A stretch of DNA of 64,000 nucleotides from Bacillus sp. RO2. GTDB taxonomy: Bacteria; Bacillota; Bacilli; Bacillales; Bacillaceae_I. Positions 34,177 through 43,194 of this stretch are shown one piece after another. Each line of letters opens with the position of its first letter. The stretch's first letter is position 1. The notes beneath the pieces were generated by a model, which was not told where the DNA came from, did no database searches, and worked only from the letters and a program-made list of their open reading frames with translations. Location of the stretch: contig NZ_JAAXCU010000030.1 in NCBI RefSeq assembly GCF_012911845.1, forward strand, positions 1 through 64,000, in the 5' to 3' direction. The position numbers were made by a program, and so were the translations under genes.

Positions 34177-35445
34177 TTGAACTTGAAAAAAATCATCATA
34201 CTGCTACTTCTCTCCATTCTTCTTCAACCTCAAAATATATTCGAGTCAAGTACTCTGACACCACTTTCCATTAATCAAACAGACGCGCCAACATTTCTTT
34301 ATGAAATAGAAAAACCTAAGAATACTAACATTGTTTCGCTGCCATTACTTGTTCATTTCATTGATGTCGGACAAGGGGACGCGATCCTATTGCAAACCCC
34401 CAATGGATCAAACGTACTTGTAGATACTGGCCCAAAGGATTCCTCTAAAAAGCTGCTTGCTTATTTGAAAAAAGTAAACGTGAAGTCCATTGATTTATTA
34501 GTTATCACTCATCCTGATTTTGATCATATCGGAGGAATACCGTCTTTATTAGAAAAGTTACCTGTCAAGAAAATATTAGACAGCGGTAAGGCGCATACAA
34601 CATTAACTTTTATTCAATACAAACAATATGTCTGGAACAATATTGTCCCCGTACAATATGCCAAGGAAAAAATGAAATTGGACATTGATCCAGAGTTGAA
34701 AATCAAAGTGTTAAACAGTGGGTCGGAAGAAAAAGAAACCAACAATGCGTCCATCGTCCTTCATATAAAATATGGGGAGATGAAATTTCTTTTGATGGGT
34801 GATACGGAGGAGCAAGAAGAAAAGCGAATGAGTAGGAAGTACAACCTGCAATCGACAATATTGAAAGTCGCACATCATGGTTCTAATAGCTCATCAACAG
34901 CTTCATTTTTGAAGGATGTTCAACCTAAAATAGCCGTAATATCCGCCGGAAAAGATAATGATTTTCACCACCCCCATTTGCCAGTCTTAAACAGATTGAT
35001 TGAGAGCGGGTCGGATATATATAATACTGCAGAATCTGGGAGCATCGTATTTTCAACAGATGGAAAGTTATTATTCGTCAATAATCGTCCCTGGCTTTAT
35101 GCCAATCAGCAAAAGCAAGAATCTAAAAAATCAATTGTCATCACTGATTTGGATGTTAAAGAAGAAATGGTCACATTAGAAAATAAAAGTGCAGAAACAG
35201 TTGACATGTCCTTTTGGAAATTAGTAAGCAAAAAAGGTTATCAAACGTATGATTTCCCTGAAAATTATAAGCTCCAACCAGGAGAAACCATTTACATTGC
35301 TTCTGGCGCACATAAACAACATTTCAAAAAATATATCCATTGGCTGAGTGACCATTTATGGAATAATAATGGAGATAAAGCCCAGCTATATGATGATCAA
35401 GGAGATTTAGTGGATGAATATGAAGCAGGAGTGAAGGACGAATAG
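34177..35445 (+). CDS. exported metallo-beta-lactamase-fold hydrolase with C-terminal lamin-tail domain
   Basis: 422 aa. An N-terminal signal peptide (to about residue 25) precedes a ComEC-type metallo-beta-lactamase domain: FIDVGQGDAILL, VDTGP, THPDFDHIGG (His112 to His117), GDTEEQEE, VAHHGSNSSS and HHPHLPVL. A lamin-tail (LTD) domain follows, about 320-415 (VTLENKSAETVDMSFWKLV, LQPGETIYIASG). The pairing is found in exported nuclease-like proteins and suggests extracellular nucleic acid or nucleotide hydrolysis. TTG at 34177 after GGGGGAGAG. No ComEC membrane segments are present. Confidence 0.82.
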   Translation: MNLKKIIILLLLSILLQPQNIFESSTLTPLSINQTDAPTFLYEIEKPKNTNIVSLPLLVHFIDVGQGDAILLQTPNGSNVLVDTGPKDSSKKLLAYLKKVNVKSIDLLVITHPDFDHIGGIPSLLEKLPVKKILDSGKAHTTLTFIQYKQYVWNNIVPVQYAKEKMKLDIDPELKIKVLNSGSEEKETNNASIVLHIKYGEMKFLLMGDTEEQEEKRMSRKYNLQSTILKVAHHGSNSSSTASFLKDVQPKIAVISAGKDNDFHHPHLPVLNRLIESGSDIYNTAESGSIVFSTDGKLLFVNNRPWLYANQQKQESKKSIVITDLDVKEEMVTLENKSAETVDMSFWKLVSKKGYQTYDFPENYKLQPGETIYIASGAHKQHFKKYIHWLSDHLWNNNGDKAQLYDDQGDLVDEYEAGVKDE

Positions 35446-35523
35446 GTTTCAATAGCTTCGAATTGTGTTATGTAAGTAAAAAAGATATTATTTTCAAAGA
35501 ACACAATGCGAGGAGCCTTACAA

Positions 35524-36006
35524 TTGAAAAAATTAAAAAAACCAGTACGTCTTACACTAGCACTTATCATAAGCCTATTCTTATTTATGCTCTATATTCA
35601 CACTACAAAGGAAGAAGTTATAGCCTCAGCAGTAAAGGAAACAAATCAAAATGGCGTATCATTAAGCCTGCAAAACCCTTATGTCATGCCCATTAAAGTT
35701 TACAGGGCCTCCATGATGGACAGCAAAGAAAACGAGTTGCCCATCACGGCTTATAGCATCAAACTTAATGGAGTGTATTCTGGTAGTGACTCTAACGTGG
35801 ATCAGGCATTCATGTCTACTCAAACAGAGGAGTTTGAAGAATTGAAGGAGGTTACCATTCCAAGTGACACTTCCAAAAAAGAAGAAATTTATAGCATATA
35901 TATCACTGACCCAAAAAGTAAAGGAAGTGTAGAAGCAGCAGAAAAAGTCGAAATCACCTTCAAAATATTCTCCTTCCTCCCAATAACGACAACGATATCA
36001 CTCTAA
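35524..36006 (+). CDS. hypothetical membrane-anchored extracellular protein
   Basis: 160 aa. Basic N-terminus (LKKLKKPVRLT) and one helix, then a soluble domain with NQNGVSLSLQNPY and ends in a hydrophobic-polar alternation. The family is not recognised. TTG at 35524 is eight bases from GAGGAG; an ATG six codons upstream lies before that site. It follows the metallo-beta-lactamase gene by 78 bp, with a terminator behind it. Confidence 0.65.
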   Translation: MKKLKKPVRLTLALIISLFLFMLYIHTTKEEVIASAVKETNQNGVSLSLQNPYVMPIKVYRASMMDSKENELPITAYSIKLNGVYSGSDSNVDQAFMSTQTEEFEELKEVTIPSDTSKKEEIYSIYITDPKSKGSVEAAEKVEITFKIFSFLPITTTISL

Positions 36007-36032
36007 ACACTGCTTAATCTGCAGTGTTTTTT
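36006..36032 (+). terminator. rho-independent terminator
   Basis: AACACTGC/GCAGTGTT with 7-base loop and TTTT. Its 3' arm and tail (36021-36037) are repeated exactly at 36153-36169. Confidence 0.85.
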
Positions 36033-36057
36033 GTTTGGAGTTGAAATCATAAAATCC

Positions 36058-36128
36058 GTTGATCTCCTTTCCAGGCGCTTTGCTTGCCCAGTGGAAAGCG
36101 CAGCCATTCCCGGAAAGGAACAGCGCCG
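36058..36128. repeat. dispersed intergenic element, copy 4, chimeric
   Basis: The left part (GTTGATCTCCTTTCCAGGCG) is the minus-orientation end of the first subtype, and the right part (CGCAGCCATTCCCGGAAAGG) resembles the plus-orientation end of the second. The centre is missing. The element is enclosed by 17-bp direct repeats at 36021-36037 and 36153-36169. Confidence 0.75.
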
Positions 36129-36271
36129 TTTATTGAAAAAACCTGGCACATTGCAGTGTTTTTTGTTTGTACATTAAAGCACTGAGTAAATTAAGGGCAG
36201 TAGGGGAAAATAAAACAACTTATGACTGTTTTTAAAGGTGTTTAACGTAATAAAGAGAGGGAATGTACATA

Positions 36272-36787
36272 ATGGAGATTGCCAATTATAACTACCTATA
36301 CAACTGGATGGTTTTAAGTTCAATCGCCGATCCCCGCTGGTGGTTATTGTTCACATCTATATTTCTCCCATGGCTAATATGGTGGTGGATAGTAGATAAA
36401 AAAAGGATGTTCGAAATTCTTGCTTATGGTCTCTGTTGGGCTACAATGGCAACGTGGCTTGATTTACTTGGTACCGAATATGGCAAGTGGAGCTACCCCT
36501 TTAAATTAAACACAGACATTCAAACGTTGCTTCCAGCAGATATAGCTGTTATACCGGTTATGTATATGCTTCTATATCAGTATGCGTCTACTTGGAAAAC
36601 ATTTGTCATAGGAAGTGTGCTTTGTGCAGCAATTTTGTCTTTTATTTTCGAACCACTGTTTTTGATGCTAGACATGTTGGAATTAAAAGAATGGTCACAC
36701 ACGAAGTCTTTTTTCGCCTTTATTTCTTTAGCAATAGCGACTAGATCACTTTTCTATTTAATAAAAAAGAAGCAGACTACTTTTTAG
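36272..36787 (+). CDS. CBO0543-family membrane protein
   Basis: 171 aa with five membrane helices. WWLLFTSIFLPWLIWWWIVD and TWLDLLGTEYGKWSYPFKL are marks of the CBO0543 family, polytopic proteins of unknown function common in Firmicutes. ATG at 36272 is ten bases from AGAGAGGG; an ATG three codons earlier touches it. The stop codon directly abuts the tre promoter. Confidence 0.7.
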   Translation: MEIANYNYLYNWMVLSSIADPRWWLLFTSIFLPWLIWWWIVDKKRMFEILAYGLCWATMATWLDLLGTEYGKWSYPFKLNTDIQTLLPADIAVIPVMYMLLYQYASTWKTFVIGSVLCAAILSFIFEPLFLMLDMLELKEWSHTKSFFAFISLAIATRSLFYLIKKKQTTF

Positions 36788-36816
36788 TTGACTAACATGT
36801 ATATACAAGTTAAACT
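36788..36816 (+). promoter_or_regulatory. promoter of the tre operon
   Basis: TTGACT (36788-36793), 17-bp spacer, TAAACT (36811-36816). The first TreR operator fills the spacer. Confidence 0.6.
36796..36811. promoter_or_regulatory. TreR operator 1
   Basis: CATGTATATACAAGTT, a close match to the palindromic TreR site (ACTTGTATATACAAGT). It overlaps the promoter spacer. Confidence 0.8.
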
Positions 36817-36828
36817 TAATACCGCTAG

Positions 36829-36844
36829 CATGTATATACAAGTT
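36829..36844. promoter_or_regulatory. TreR operator 2
   Basis: An exact second copy of CATGTATATACAAGTT, 33 bp (about three helical turns) downstream of the first. Confidence 0.8.
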
Positions 36845-36853
36845 GTTTAGTGA

Positions 36854-36868
36854 ATGTAAGCGTTTTTT
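36854..36868. promoter_or_regulatory. cre (CcpA-binding) site
   Basis: ATGTAAGCGTTTTTT matches the consensus WTGNAANCGNWNNCW except for one base. It is downstream of the promoter, so CcpA should repress by roadblock when glucose is present. Confidence 0.65.
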
Positions 36869-36923
36869 CGTTGAATTAATAAAGTTAAACCCATAAAATA
36901 CTAATTATTTTGGAGGGATTATC

Positions 36924-37433
36924 ATGTTCAAAAAGCTTTTCGGAATGAAAGATACCACACAGACTCAAACAGAGGAAACTATCTTTGCTCCTTTAAGCGG
37001 AAAAGTGACGGAGCTAAGCGATGTTCCAGATCCTACGTTTTCTCAAAAAATGATGGGAGATGGGCTGGCAATCATTCCAACGGAAGGTGAGGTAGTTTCG
37101 CCTGTCGATGGAGAAATCGTACAGTTCTTCCATACAGGACATGCAATTGGCATTCGTTCGCTGACAGGTGCGGAAATATTAATTCATGTAGGACTGGAAA
37201 CGGTGTCCATGAATGGGGAAGGTTTTGAAGGGCATGTAAAAGAAGGAGATAAGGTGAAAGCGGGTGACAAGCTGATTACTTTTAATATCGACCTTATCAA
37301 AGAAAAAGCTTCTGATATCATTACTCCAGTTGTCATCACAAATGGAGAAAATGTGGAGATACTCGAAAAGATAGCAAGTGCAGAGGCAGTGAAAGGACAA
37401 ACGGAATTTTTAAAAATTAAAATGAAAAATTAA
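36924..37433 (+). CDS. PTS system glucose-type IIA component
   Basis: 169 aa, a separate EIIA-Glc domain. HTGHAIGI (His73) and ILIHVGLETVSMNGEGF (phospho-His88) are the two active-site His blocks. The partner EIIBC has no IIA domain, so this protein probably supplies the phosphate for trehalose import. B. subtilis TreP instead borrows IIA from PtsG. TTGGAGGGATT precedes the ATG. First gene of the operon, after the operators and cre. Confidence 0.92.
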   Translation: MFKKLFGMKDTTQTQTEETIFAPLSGKVTELSDVPDPTFSQKMMGDGLAIIPTEGEVVSPVDGEIVQFFHTGHAIGIRSLTGAEILIHVGLETVSMNGEGFEGHVKEGDKVKAGDKLITFNIDLIKEKASDIITPVVITNGENVEILEKIASAEAVKGQTEFLKIKMKN

Positions 37434-37484
37434 ATGAAGTAGAATCTTAATATAAAAAGAGAAGGCATACAGGAGGAAACAGAT

Positions 37485-38900
37485 ATGGACGTAAGAAAAC
37501 AGGCGGAAGAAATTGTCCAAGCCTTAGGGGGAAAGGAAAACGTAAGTGCAGCCACACACTGTGTGACTCGTCTCCGTTTGGCTTTGCATGACGAAAGTAA
37601 GGTAGACCAAGAGGCATTAGAAAGCATAGATGTGGTGAAGGGTTCTTTCTCCACAAATGGTCAGTTTCAAGTTGTTATCGGACAAGGAACTGTCAATAAG
37701 GTTTATAAAGAATTTGTAGACATTACTGGTGTTGGAGAAGCTTCTAAAGATGAAGTGAAGAAGGCAGCCGAATCCAATTTAAATCCGCTCCAGCGTGCAA
37801 TAAAAACATTGGCCGATATTTTTATTCCAATTCTACCCGCTATCGTTACAGCAGGGCTACTAATGGGGATAAATAATTTATTAACAGGTCCGGGTATTTT
37901 CTATAATGAGCAATCTGTCATTGATGTTCATACCGAATGGGCCGATATTGCAAGTATCATTAACCTGATAGCGAATACTGCATTTGTCTTTTTGCCGGGT
38001 CTAATTGGTTGGTCGGCAGCAAAACGATTTGGCGGAAGCGAGCTTTTAGGGATTGTGCTCGGACTTATGCTTGTGCATCCCGATTTACTTAATGCGTGGG
38101 GGTATGCAGAAGCACAGGAAGATGGAGCAGTTGAAACGTGGAAATTCTTCGGATTAGAAATTGAAAAAGTCGGATACCAAGGACAAGTATTACCTGTTCT
38201 TGTAGCAGCATTTGTACTGGCTAAAGTGGAACAATTTTTATCCAAACGTGTAAGTGACGCGTTTCATATGCTAATTGTCCCACCAATTACCTTATTATTG
38301 ACTGGTTTTGTAACGTTTGTCGCAATCGGACCTGTTACATTCGCGATCGGTAACTTCCTGACGAACGGATTTGTCGGAATCTTTGATGCTGTTCCCGTGT
38401 TAGGTGGACTTATATATGGTGGTTTATATGCACCTTTAGTTATTACAGGGATGCATCACACGTTCCTTGCCGTAGATTTCCAACTGATTGCAACAATTGG
38501 TGGAACATTCTTATGGCCTATGGTTGCCCTGTCTAATATCGCACAAGGGTCAGCTGCCTTTGCGATGATGCTTGCGACGAAAGATGAGAAGTTGAAAGGT
38601 TTGGCATTAACATCTTCCATTTCTGCTTGGTTGGGGATTACGGAACCAGCAATGTTTGGTGTTAACTTACGTTTCCGCTACCCATTCTTTGCGGCAATGA
38701 TTGGATCTGCCATTGCGGGTATCATCATTACTATCGCAGGTGTAAAGGCTCCTTCTATCGGGGTAGGCGGAATACCAGCATTCTTCTCCATTATGGCGGA
38801 ATTCTGGCCAATCTTCTTCCTTGGTATGGGTATTGTATTAGTCGTACCATTTGTCATTACTTTTTTAGTTGCAAAAGTGAAAATGAGAAAAGAAGCGTAA
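37485..38900 (+). CDS. treP: PTS trehalose-specific EIIBC
   Basis: 471 aa. The IIB domain has the phospho-Cys in THCVTRLRL (Cys26). A linker follows, then the EIIC membrane domain with about ten helices: FADIFIPILPAIVTAGLLMGINNLLTG-like segment, then GGLIYGGLYAPLVITGMHHTFLAVD and AWLGITEPAMFGVNLR, which are the sugar-binding glucose-family EIIC motifs. It takes up trehalose as trehalose-6-P. AGGAGGAAAC precedes the ATG. The family is secure; trehalose is inferred from treA and treR in the operon. Confidence 0.9.
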   Translation: MDVRKQAEEIVQALGGKENVSAATHCVTRLRLALHDESKVDQEALESIDVVKGSFSTNGQFQVVIGQGTVNKVYKEFVDITGVGEASKDEVKKAAESNLNPLQRAIKTLADIFIPILPAIVTAGLLMGINNLLTGPGIFYNEQSVIDVHTEWADIASIINLIANTAFVFLPGLIGWSAAKRFGGSELLGIVLGLMLVHPDLLNAWGYAEAQEDGAVETWKFFGLEIEKVGYQGQVLPVLVAAFVLAKVEQFLSKRVSDAFHMLIVPPITLLLTGFVTFVAIGPVTFAIGNFLTNGFVGIFDAVPVLGGLIYGGLYAPLVITGMHHTFLAVDFQLIATIGGTFLWPMVALSNIAQGSAAFAMMLATKDEKLKGLALTSSISAWLGITEPAMFGVNLRFRYPFFAAMIGSAIAGIIITIAGVKAPSIGVGGIPAFFSIMAEFWPIFFLGMGIVLVVPFVITFLVAKVKMRKEA

Positions 38901-38903
38901 AGA

Positions 38904-38941
38904 TTGTAAAAAGGGGTCTGACCCCCTTTTTGCAATTTTTT
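38904..38941 (+). terminator. intra-operon stem-loop after treP
   Basis: TTG-AAAAAGGGG/CCCCTTTTT-CAA hairpin followed by TTTTTT. It should cut the downstream transcript partly, setting glycosidase below transporter. Confidence 0.75.
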
Positions 38942-38966
38942 CAATTATGAAGGGAGAGCTTGATAG

Positions 38967-40649
38967 ATGAACCATTCTTGGTGGAAAGAAAGTGTCGTGT
39001 ATCAAATTTATCCTCGTAGTTTTATGGATTCTAATGGTGATGGGATAGGAGATATTCAAGGAATAATCATGAAGCTTGATTATCTAAAGGAACTTGGTAT
39101 CGATACCATATGGCTTTCTCCTGTTTATGAATCTCCTAATGATGATAACGGTTATGATATTAGTGACTACATGAAAATAATGGATGAGTTCGGAACAATG
39201 GATGATTGGGATGAGTTGTTACAAGAGGTACATATTAGAGATATGAAATTGATCATAGATCTTGTGGTCAATCATACTTCTGATGAGCACGAGTGGTTTG
39301 TGCATGCGAAAACATCCAGAGAGAATCCATATCGTGATTATTATATTTGGAGGGACCCTAAAGTAGACGGCAGCGAGCCGAACAACTGGGCATCTAATTT
39401 TGGTGGATCTGCTTGGGAATACAACGAAGAAACAAAAGATTATTACCTGCACTTATTTTCCAAAAAGCAGCCAGATCTCAACTGGGAAAACGAAAAGCTT
39501 CGGGAAGAAGTGTATCGTATGATGAAATGGTGGCTGGATAAAGGAATCGACGGTTTTAGAATGGATGTCATCAACTTCATTTCCAAGGTAGATAGCATGC
39601 CTGATGGAGAGATGGTACCCGGGAAAAAATATGTTTCGGGAAGCAAGTTCTACCGTAATGGCCCGAAGATTCATGATTATTTAAAAGAAATGAATGAAAA
39701 AGTTTTATCTCACTATGATGTCATGACCGTCGGAGAGATGCCAGGTGTCACTCCAGATCAGGCTAAAGATTATACAAGTGAAGAAAGAAATGAATTGAAC
39801 ATGGTATTTCAATTCGAACATATGGGATTGGATAACGGTTCTAATGGAAAGTGGGACGTGCAGGAACTGAATTTGATTGAACTTAAACAGAGTTTATCAA
39901 GGTGGCAGTACACTTTAGCAGAAAGTGGCTGGAACAGTCTCTATTTTAATAATCATGATCAACCAAGGTCCGTTTCGAGATTTGGAAATGACGAAAAATA
40001 CAGAGTAGAATCTGCTAAAATGCTGGCTACGCTTCTTCATATGATGAAAGGTACTCCATATGTCTACCAAGGTGAAGAAATTGGCATGACAAATGTTAGG
40101 TTTGATTCGATAGATTCTTATAAGGATATTGAAACGCTGCAGGCTTATTCTGACCTGAAAAAACAAGGGTGGAGTGAACAGGAAGTGATGGAAAGCCTAT
40201 CTAAGAAAAGTAGGGACAATGCCAGAACGCCAATGCACTGGAGTGATGAGGAGAATGCTGGCTTCACTGCCGGAAAGCCATGGTTAGCCGTTAATCCTAA
40301 TTACAAATCTATCAACGTAGAAGCTGAAAGAAATAATGAACATTCTATCTTTAACTATTACAAACGTCTGATTCAATTAAGAAGGCAGAATGAACTGATT
40401 GTATACGGAGATTTTCAATTGATACTTGAGGACGATCCTTCGATCTTCTCTTATGTTAGAACCTTTCAAGACAAAAAGCTACTTGTGATTTGCAATTTTT
40501 ATGACAAGGAGCCTATTTTCAAGTTGCCAAAAGGTATTAACTTTATGACCAAACAACTTTTACTCAGCAACTATACGGTGAAAGAACAAAGTAATATAGC
40601 TGAATTTACTATGCAGCCATATGAAGCAAGAGTTTATTTATTGAACTAA
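38967..40649 (+). CDS. malL: oligo-1,6-glucosidase (GH13)
   Basis: 560 aa, GH13 subfamily. The triad is present: Asp200 (GFRMDVIN, nucleophile), Glu257 (TVGEM, acid), Asp331 (NNHDQPR). Spacing and length match B. subtilis MalL, a sucrase-isomaltase-maltase that releases glucose from isomaltose-type ends, better than TreA. Cytosolic, without signal peptide. GAAGGGAGAGC before the ATG. Placed between treP and treA, so it is likely to widen the operon to other alpha-glucosides. Confidence 0.9.
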   Translation: MNHSWWKESVVYQIYPRSFMDSNGDGIGDIQGIIMKLDYLKELGIDTIWLSPVYESPNDDNGYDISDYMKIMDEFGTMDDWDELLQEVHIRDMKLIIDLVVNHTSDEHEWFVHAKTSRENPYRDYYIWRDPKVDGSEPNNWASNFGGSAWEYNEETKDYYLHLFSKKQPDLNWENEKLREEVYRMMKWWLDKGIDGFRMDVINFISKVDSMPDGEMVPGKKYVSGSKFYRNGPKIHDYLKEMNEKVLSHYDVMTVGEMPGVTPDQAKDYTSEERNELNMVFQFEHMGLDNGSNGKWDVQELNLIELKQSLSRWQYTLAESGWNSLYFNNHDQPRSVSRFGNDEKYRVESAKMLATLLHMMKGTPYVYQGEEIGMTNVRFDSIDSYKDIETLQAYSDLKKQGWSEQEVMESLSKKSRDNARTPMHWSDEENAGFTAGKPWLAVNPNYKSINVEAERNNEHSIFNYYKRLIQLRRQNELIVYGDFQLILEDDPSIFSYVRTFQDKKLLVICNFYDKEPIFKLPKGINFMTKQLLLSNYTVKEQSNIAEFTMQPYEARVYLLN

Positions 40650-40683
40650 CGTTAAAATATATCGAATAAAGAGGTGTATGAAA

Positions 40684-42384
40684 ATGAGTAAAATAGAACA
40701 AGAACCATGGTGGAAGAGGTCTGTTGTTTATCAGATCTATCCAAAAAGCTTCAATGATACAACTGGAAACGGTGTAGGAGACATCCAAGGAATTATTGAG
40801 AAGCTTGATTATTTAAAAGAACTCGGAGTGGATGTTATTTGGTTGACTCCCATTTACAAATCACCGCAGAAAGATAATGGCTACGATATCAGCGACTATT
40901 TTTCCATTCATGAAGAATATGGAACAATGGAAGATTTCGACCAGCTTTTATCGGAATCTCATGATAGAGGAATCAAAGTTATCATGGATATTGTCGTGAA
41001 TCATACTTCCACAGAGCATGAGTGGTTCCAGAAATCTAAAGAACAGAAAGATAACAACCCCTATCGCGACTTTTATATTTGGAAGGACGGCAAGCAAGAT
41101 GGAAGAGAACCGACAAATTGGGAATCCAAGTTTGGTGGGAACGCCTGGAAATATGATGACAAAACTGGTCAGTGGTACTTGCACCTATTTGATGTGACGC
41201 AAGCAGACTTGAATTGGGAGAATGAAGAAGTTCGGAAACAAGTCTACGATATGATGACCTTTTGGTTTGAAAAGGGAGTGGATGGTTTTAGGTTAGATGT
41301 GATCAACCTTATTTCCAAAGACCAAAGTTTCCCTGATGATGACGGATCGGTGCCCCCAGGTGATGGCCGTAAATTTTACACGGACGGACCAAGAGTTCAC
41401 GAATATATGAACGAAATGTACGATAAAGTATTTTCTAAATATGACAGTATGACAGTAGGGGAAATGTCGTCGACGACAATCGACCATTGTATTAAATACA
41501 CTCGACCTGATCGAAATGAGCTCAGTATGACATTTAACTTTCACCATTTAAAAGTAGATTACCCTAATGGAGAAAAGTGGTCTGTTGCGGATTTTGATTT
41601 CCAACAGTTGAAGGATATTTTGTCTACATGGCAAATTGAGATGGAAAAAGGCGGCGGTTGGAATGCCTTGTTCTGGTGTAACCATGATCAACCTCGTGTC
41701 GTTTCCCGATATGGTGATGATGGCAAATTTCACAACAAGTCAGCAAAAATGCTTGCTACAAGCATGCATATGATGAGAGGTACCCCTTATATTTATCAGG
41801 GGGAAGAGTTCGGAATGACTAACCCCGGATTTGTTAAAATAAGTGATTATCGTGATGTGGAATCCTTAAATATCTTCAATTTGAAAAAAGAAGCTGGAAA
41901 GAGCGAGGAGGATATCCTTGAGATCCTTCGCCATAAGTCTCGCGATAATTCCAGAACGCCGGTTCAGTGGAATAATGAAGAAAATGCTGGGTTTACAAAG
42001 GGTACACCTTGGATAGGAGTGGCCAAAAACTACAAAGAAATAAATGCAGAGACGGCGTTGAATGATAAAGATTCAGTTTTCTATCATTATAAGAAGTTAA
42101 TTGAATTACGCAAGAACTATGATGTTATCACACATGGAGATTTCCAATTGATTTCAGGAGACCATCCGCAAATATTTGCCTATATCCGCAATAGTGAAAA
42201 TGAGAAACTCCTTGTAATAAGCAATTATTATGGCAAGGAAAGTTCCTTTGTGTTACCAGAGGATGTTGATGTGGACGGCTATAAATCAGAAGTGCTACTA
42301 AGCAACTATGAGGATTCTAGCAGCCAATATAATGAAATTACTCTTCGTCCATACGAATCCATCGTTTATCACCTGAAAAAGTAA
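40684..42384 (+). CDS. treA: alpha,alpha-phosphotrehalase (GH13)
   Basis: 566 aa. Hydrolyses trehalose-6-P to glucose and glucose-6-P. Catalytic residues Asp205 (GFRLDVIN), Glu260 (TVGEMSSTT) and Asp335 (NHDQPR). PWWKRSVVYQIYPKSFNDTTGNGVGD and VTQADLNWENEEVRK track B. subtilis TreA closely and clearly better than the neighbouring MalL. ATG 40684 is seven bases from GAGGTG; an ATG two codons earlier is inside that spacing. Fourth gene of the operon. Confidence 0.95.
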   Translation: MSKIEQEPWWKRSVVYQIYPKSFNDTTGNGVGDIQGIIEKLDYLKELGVDVIWLTPIYKSPQKDNGYDISDYFSIHEEYGTMEDFDQLLSESHDRGIKVIMDIVVNHTSTEHEWFQKSKEQKDNNPYRDFYIWKDGKQDGREPTNWESKFGGNAWKYDDKTGQWYLHLFDVTQADLNWENEEVRKQVYDMMTFWFEKGVDGFRLDVINLISKDQSFPDDDGSVPPGDGRKFYTDGPRVHEYMNEMYDKVFSKYDSMTVGEMSSTTIDHCIKYTRPDRNELSMTFNFHHLKVDYPNGEKWSVADFDFQQLKDILSTWQIEMEKGGGWNALFWCNHDQPRVVSRYGDDGKFHNKSAKMLATSMHMMRGTPYIYQGEEFGMTNPGFVKISDYRDVESLNIFNLKKEAGKSEEDILEILRHKSRDNSRTPVQWNNEENAGFTKGTPWIGVAKNYKEINAETALNDKDSVFYHYKKLIELRKNYDVITHGDFQLISGDHPQIFAYIRNSENEKLLVISNYYGKESSFVLPEDVDVDGYKSEVLLSNYEDSSSQYNEITLRPYESIVYHLKK

Positions 42385-42411
42385 TGCTACAATAACTGTA
42401 GGTGGTAGAAA

Positions 42412-43119
42412 ATGAAAAATAATAAATATCAAGTAATTTATCAGCAGTTGATAAGGAAGATAGAAAAACAGGATTTTAAGGCAGGAGATAAACTTCCTTC
42501 TGAACATGAGCTAATGGAACTTTTCACAACATCAAGAGAAACGGTAAGAAAAGCGTTGAATCAACTTGCTCATAACGGCTATATTCAAAAAGTCCGAGGC
42601 AAAGGATCGATTGTCCTAGCCCGTGATAAATTTGATTTTCCCATTTCAGGCTTGGTAAGTTTCAAGGAATTAGCAGAGAAAATGGGAAAACCTTGGGAAA
42701 CAGTGGTACACGAACTAGACATCGTTGATGACTCTTCTGAATTACTGGCTAAGTTGGGAGAGAGCGAGCTGTGGAAGGTGGTCCGTTCTCGCAGGGTGGA
42801 TGATGAAAGTATTATATTGGATAAAGACTACTTCATTAAAAGTCAAGTCCCTTATCTAGACACAGAAATATGCAAGAACTCCATCTATGATTACTTGGAG
42901 TCGGAAAAAGGATTGCAAATAGCTTTTGCCGATAAAGAGGTAACAGTTGAGGAAGCAACGGATGAGGATAGGCAGCTATTGGACTTAAATGGACTAACCC
43001 ATGTGGTAGTGGTGAAAAGTATCGTCCATCTTGATGATGCAAGCCCGTTTCAATTCACAGAATCGCGCCATCGGTTGGACAAATTCCGATTTGTTGACTT
43101 TGCAAGAAGAATGAAATAA
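42412..43119 (+). CDS. treR: GntR-family trehalose operon repressor
   Basis: 235 aa. Winged-helix domain (about 5-70; QVIYQQLIRKIEKQDFKAGDKLPSEHELMELF, TSRETVRKALNQL) and UTRA domain (about 95-232), which binds trehalose-6-P. The two operators ahead of the EIIA gene are its expected targets. GGTGGTAG precedes the ATG. Last gene of the operon; the terminator follows. Confidence 0.95.
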   Translation: MKNNKYQVIYQQLIRKIEKQDFKAGDKLPSEHELMELFTTSRETVRKALNQLAHNGYIQKVRGKGSIVLARDKFDFPISGLVSFKELAEKMGKPWETVVHELDIVDDSSELLAKLGESELWKVVRSRRVDDESIILDKDYFIKSQVPYLDTEICKNSIYDYLESEKGLQIAFADKEVTVEEATDEDRQLLDLNGLTHVVVVKSIVHLDDASPFQFTESRHRLDKFRFVDFARRMK

Positions 43120-43136
43120 ATGAAGGAAGACTTAAA

Positions 43137-43168
43137 GGCACTCCCGGTAGGTGGGAGTGTCTTTTTTT
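43137..43168 (+). terminator. rho-independent terminator of the tre operon
   Basis: GGCACTCCC/GGGAGTGTC stem and seven T. Confidence 0.9.
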
Positions 43169-43194
43169 AAAAAGATAAGAAAGTATAAAATCCT

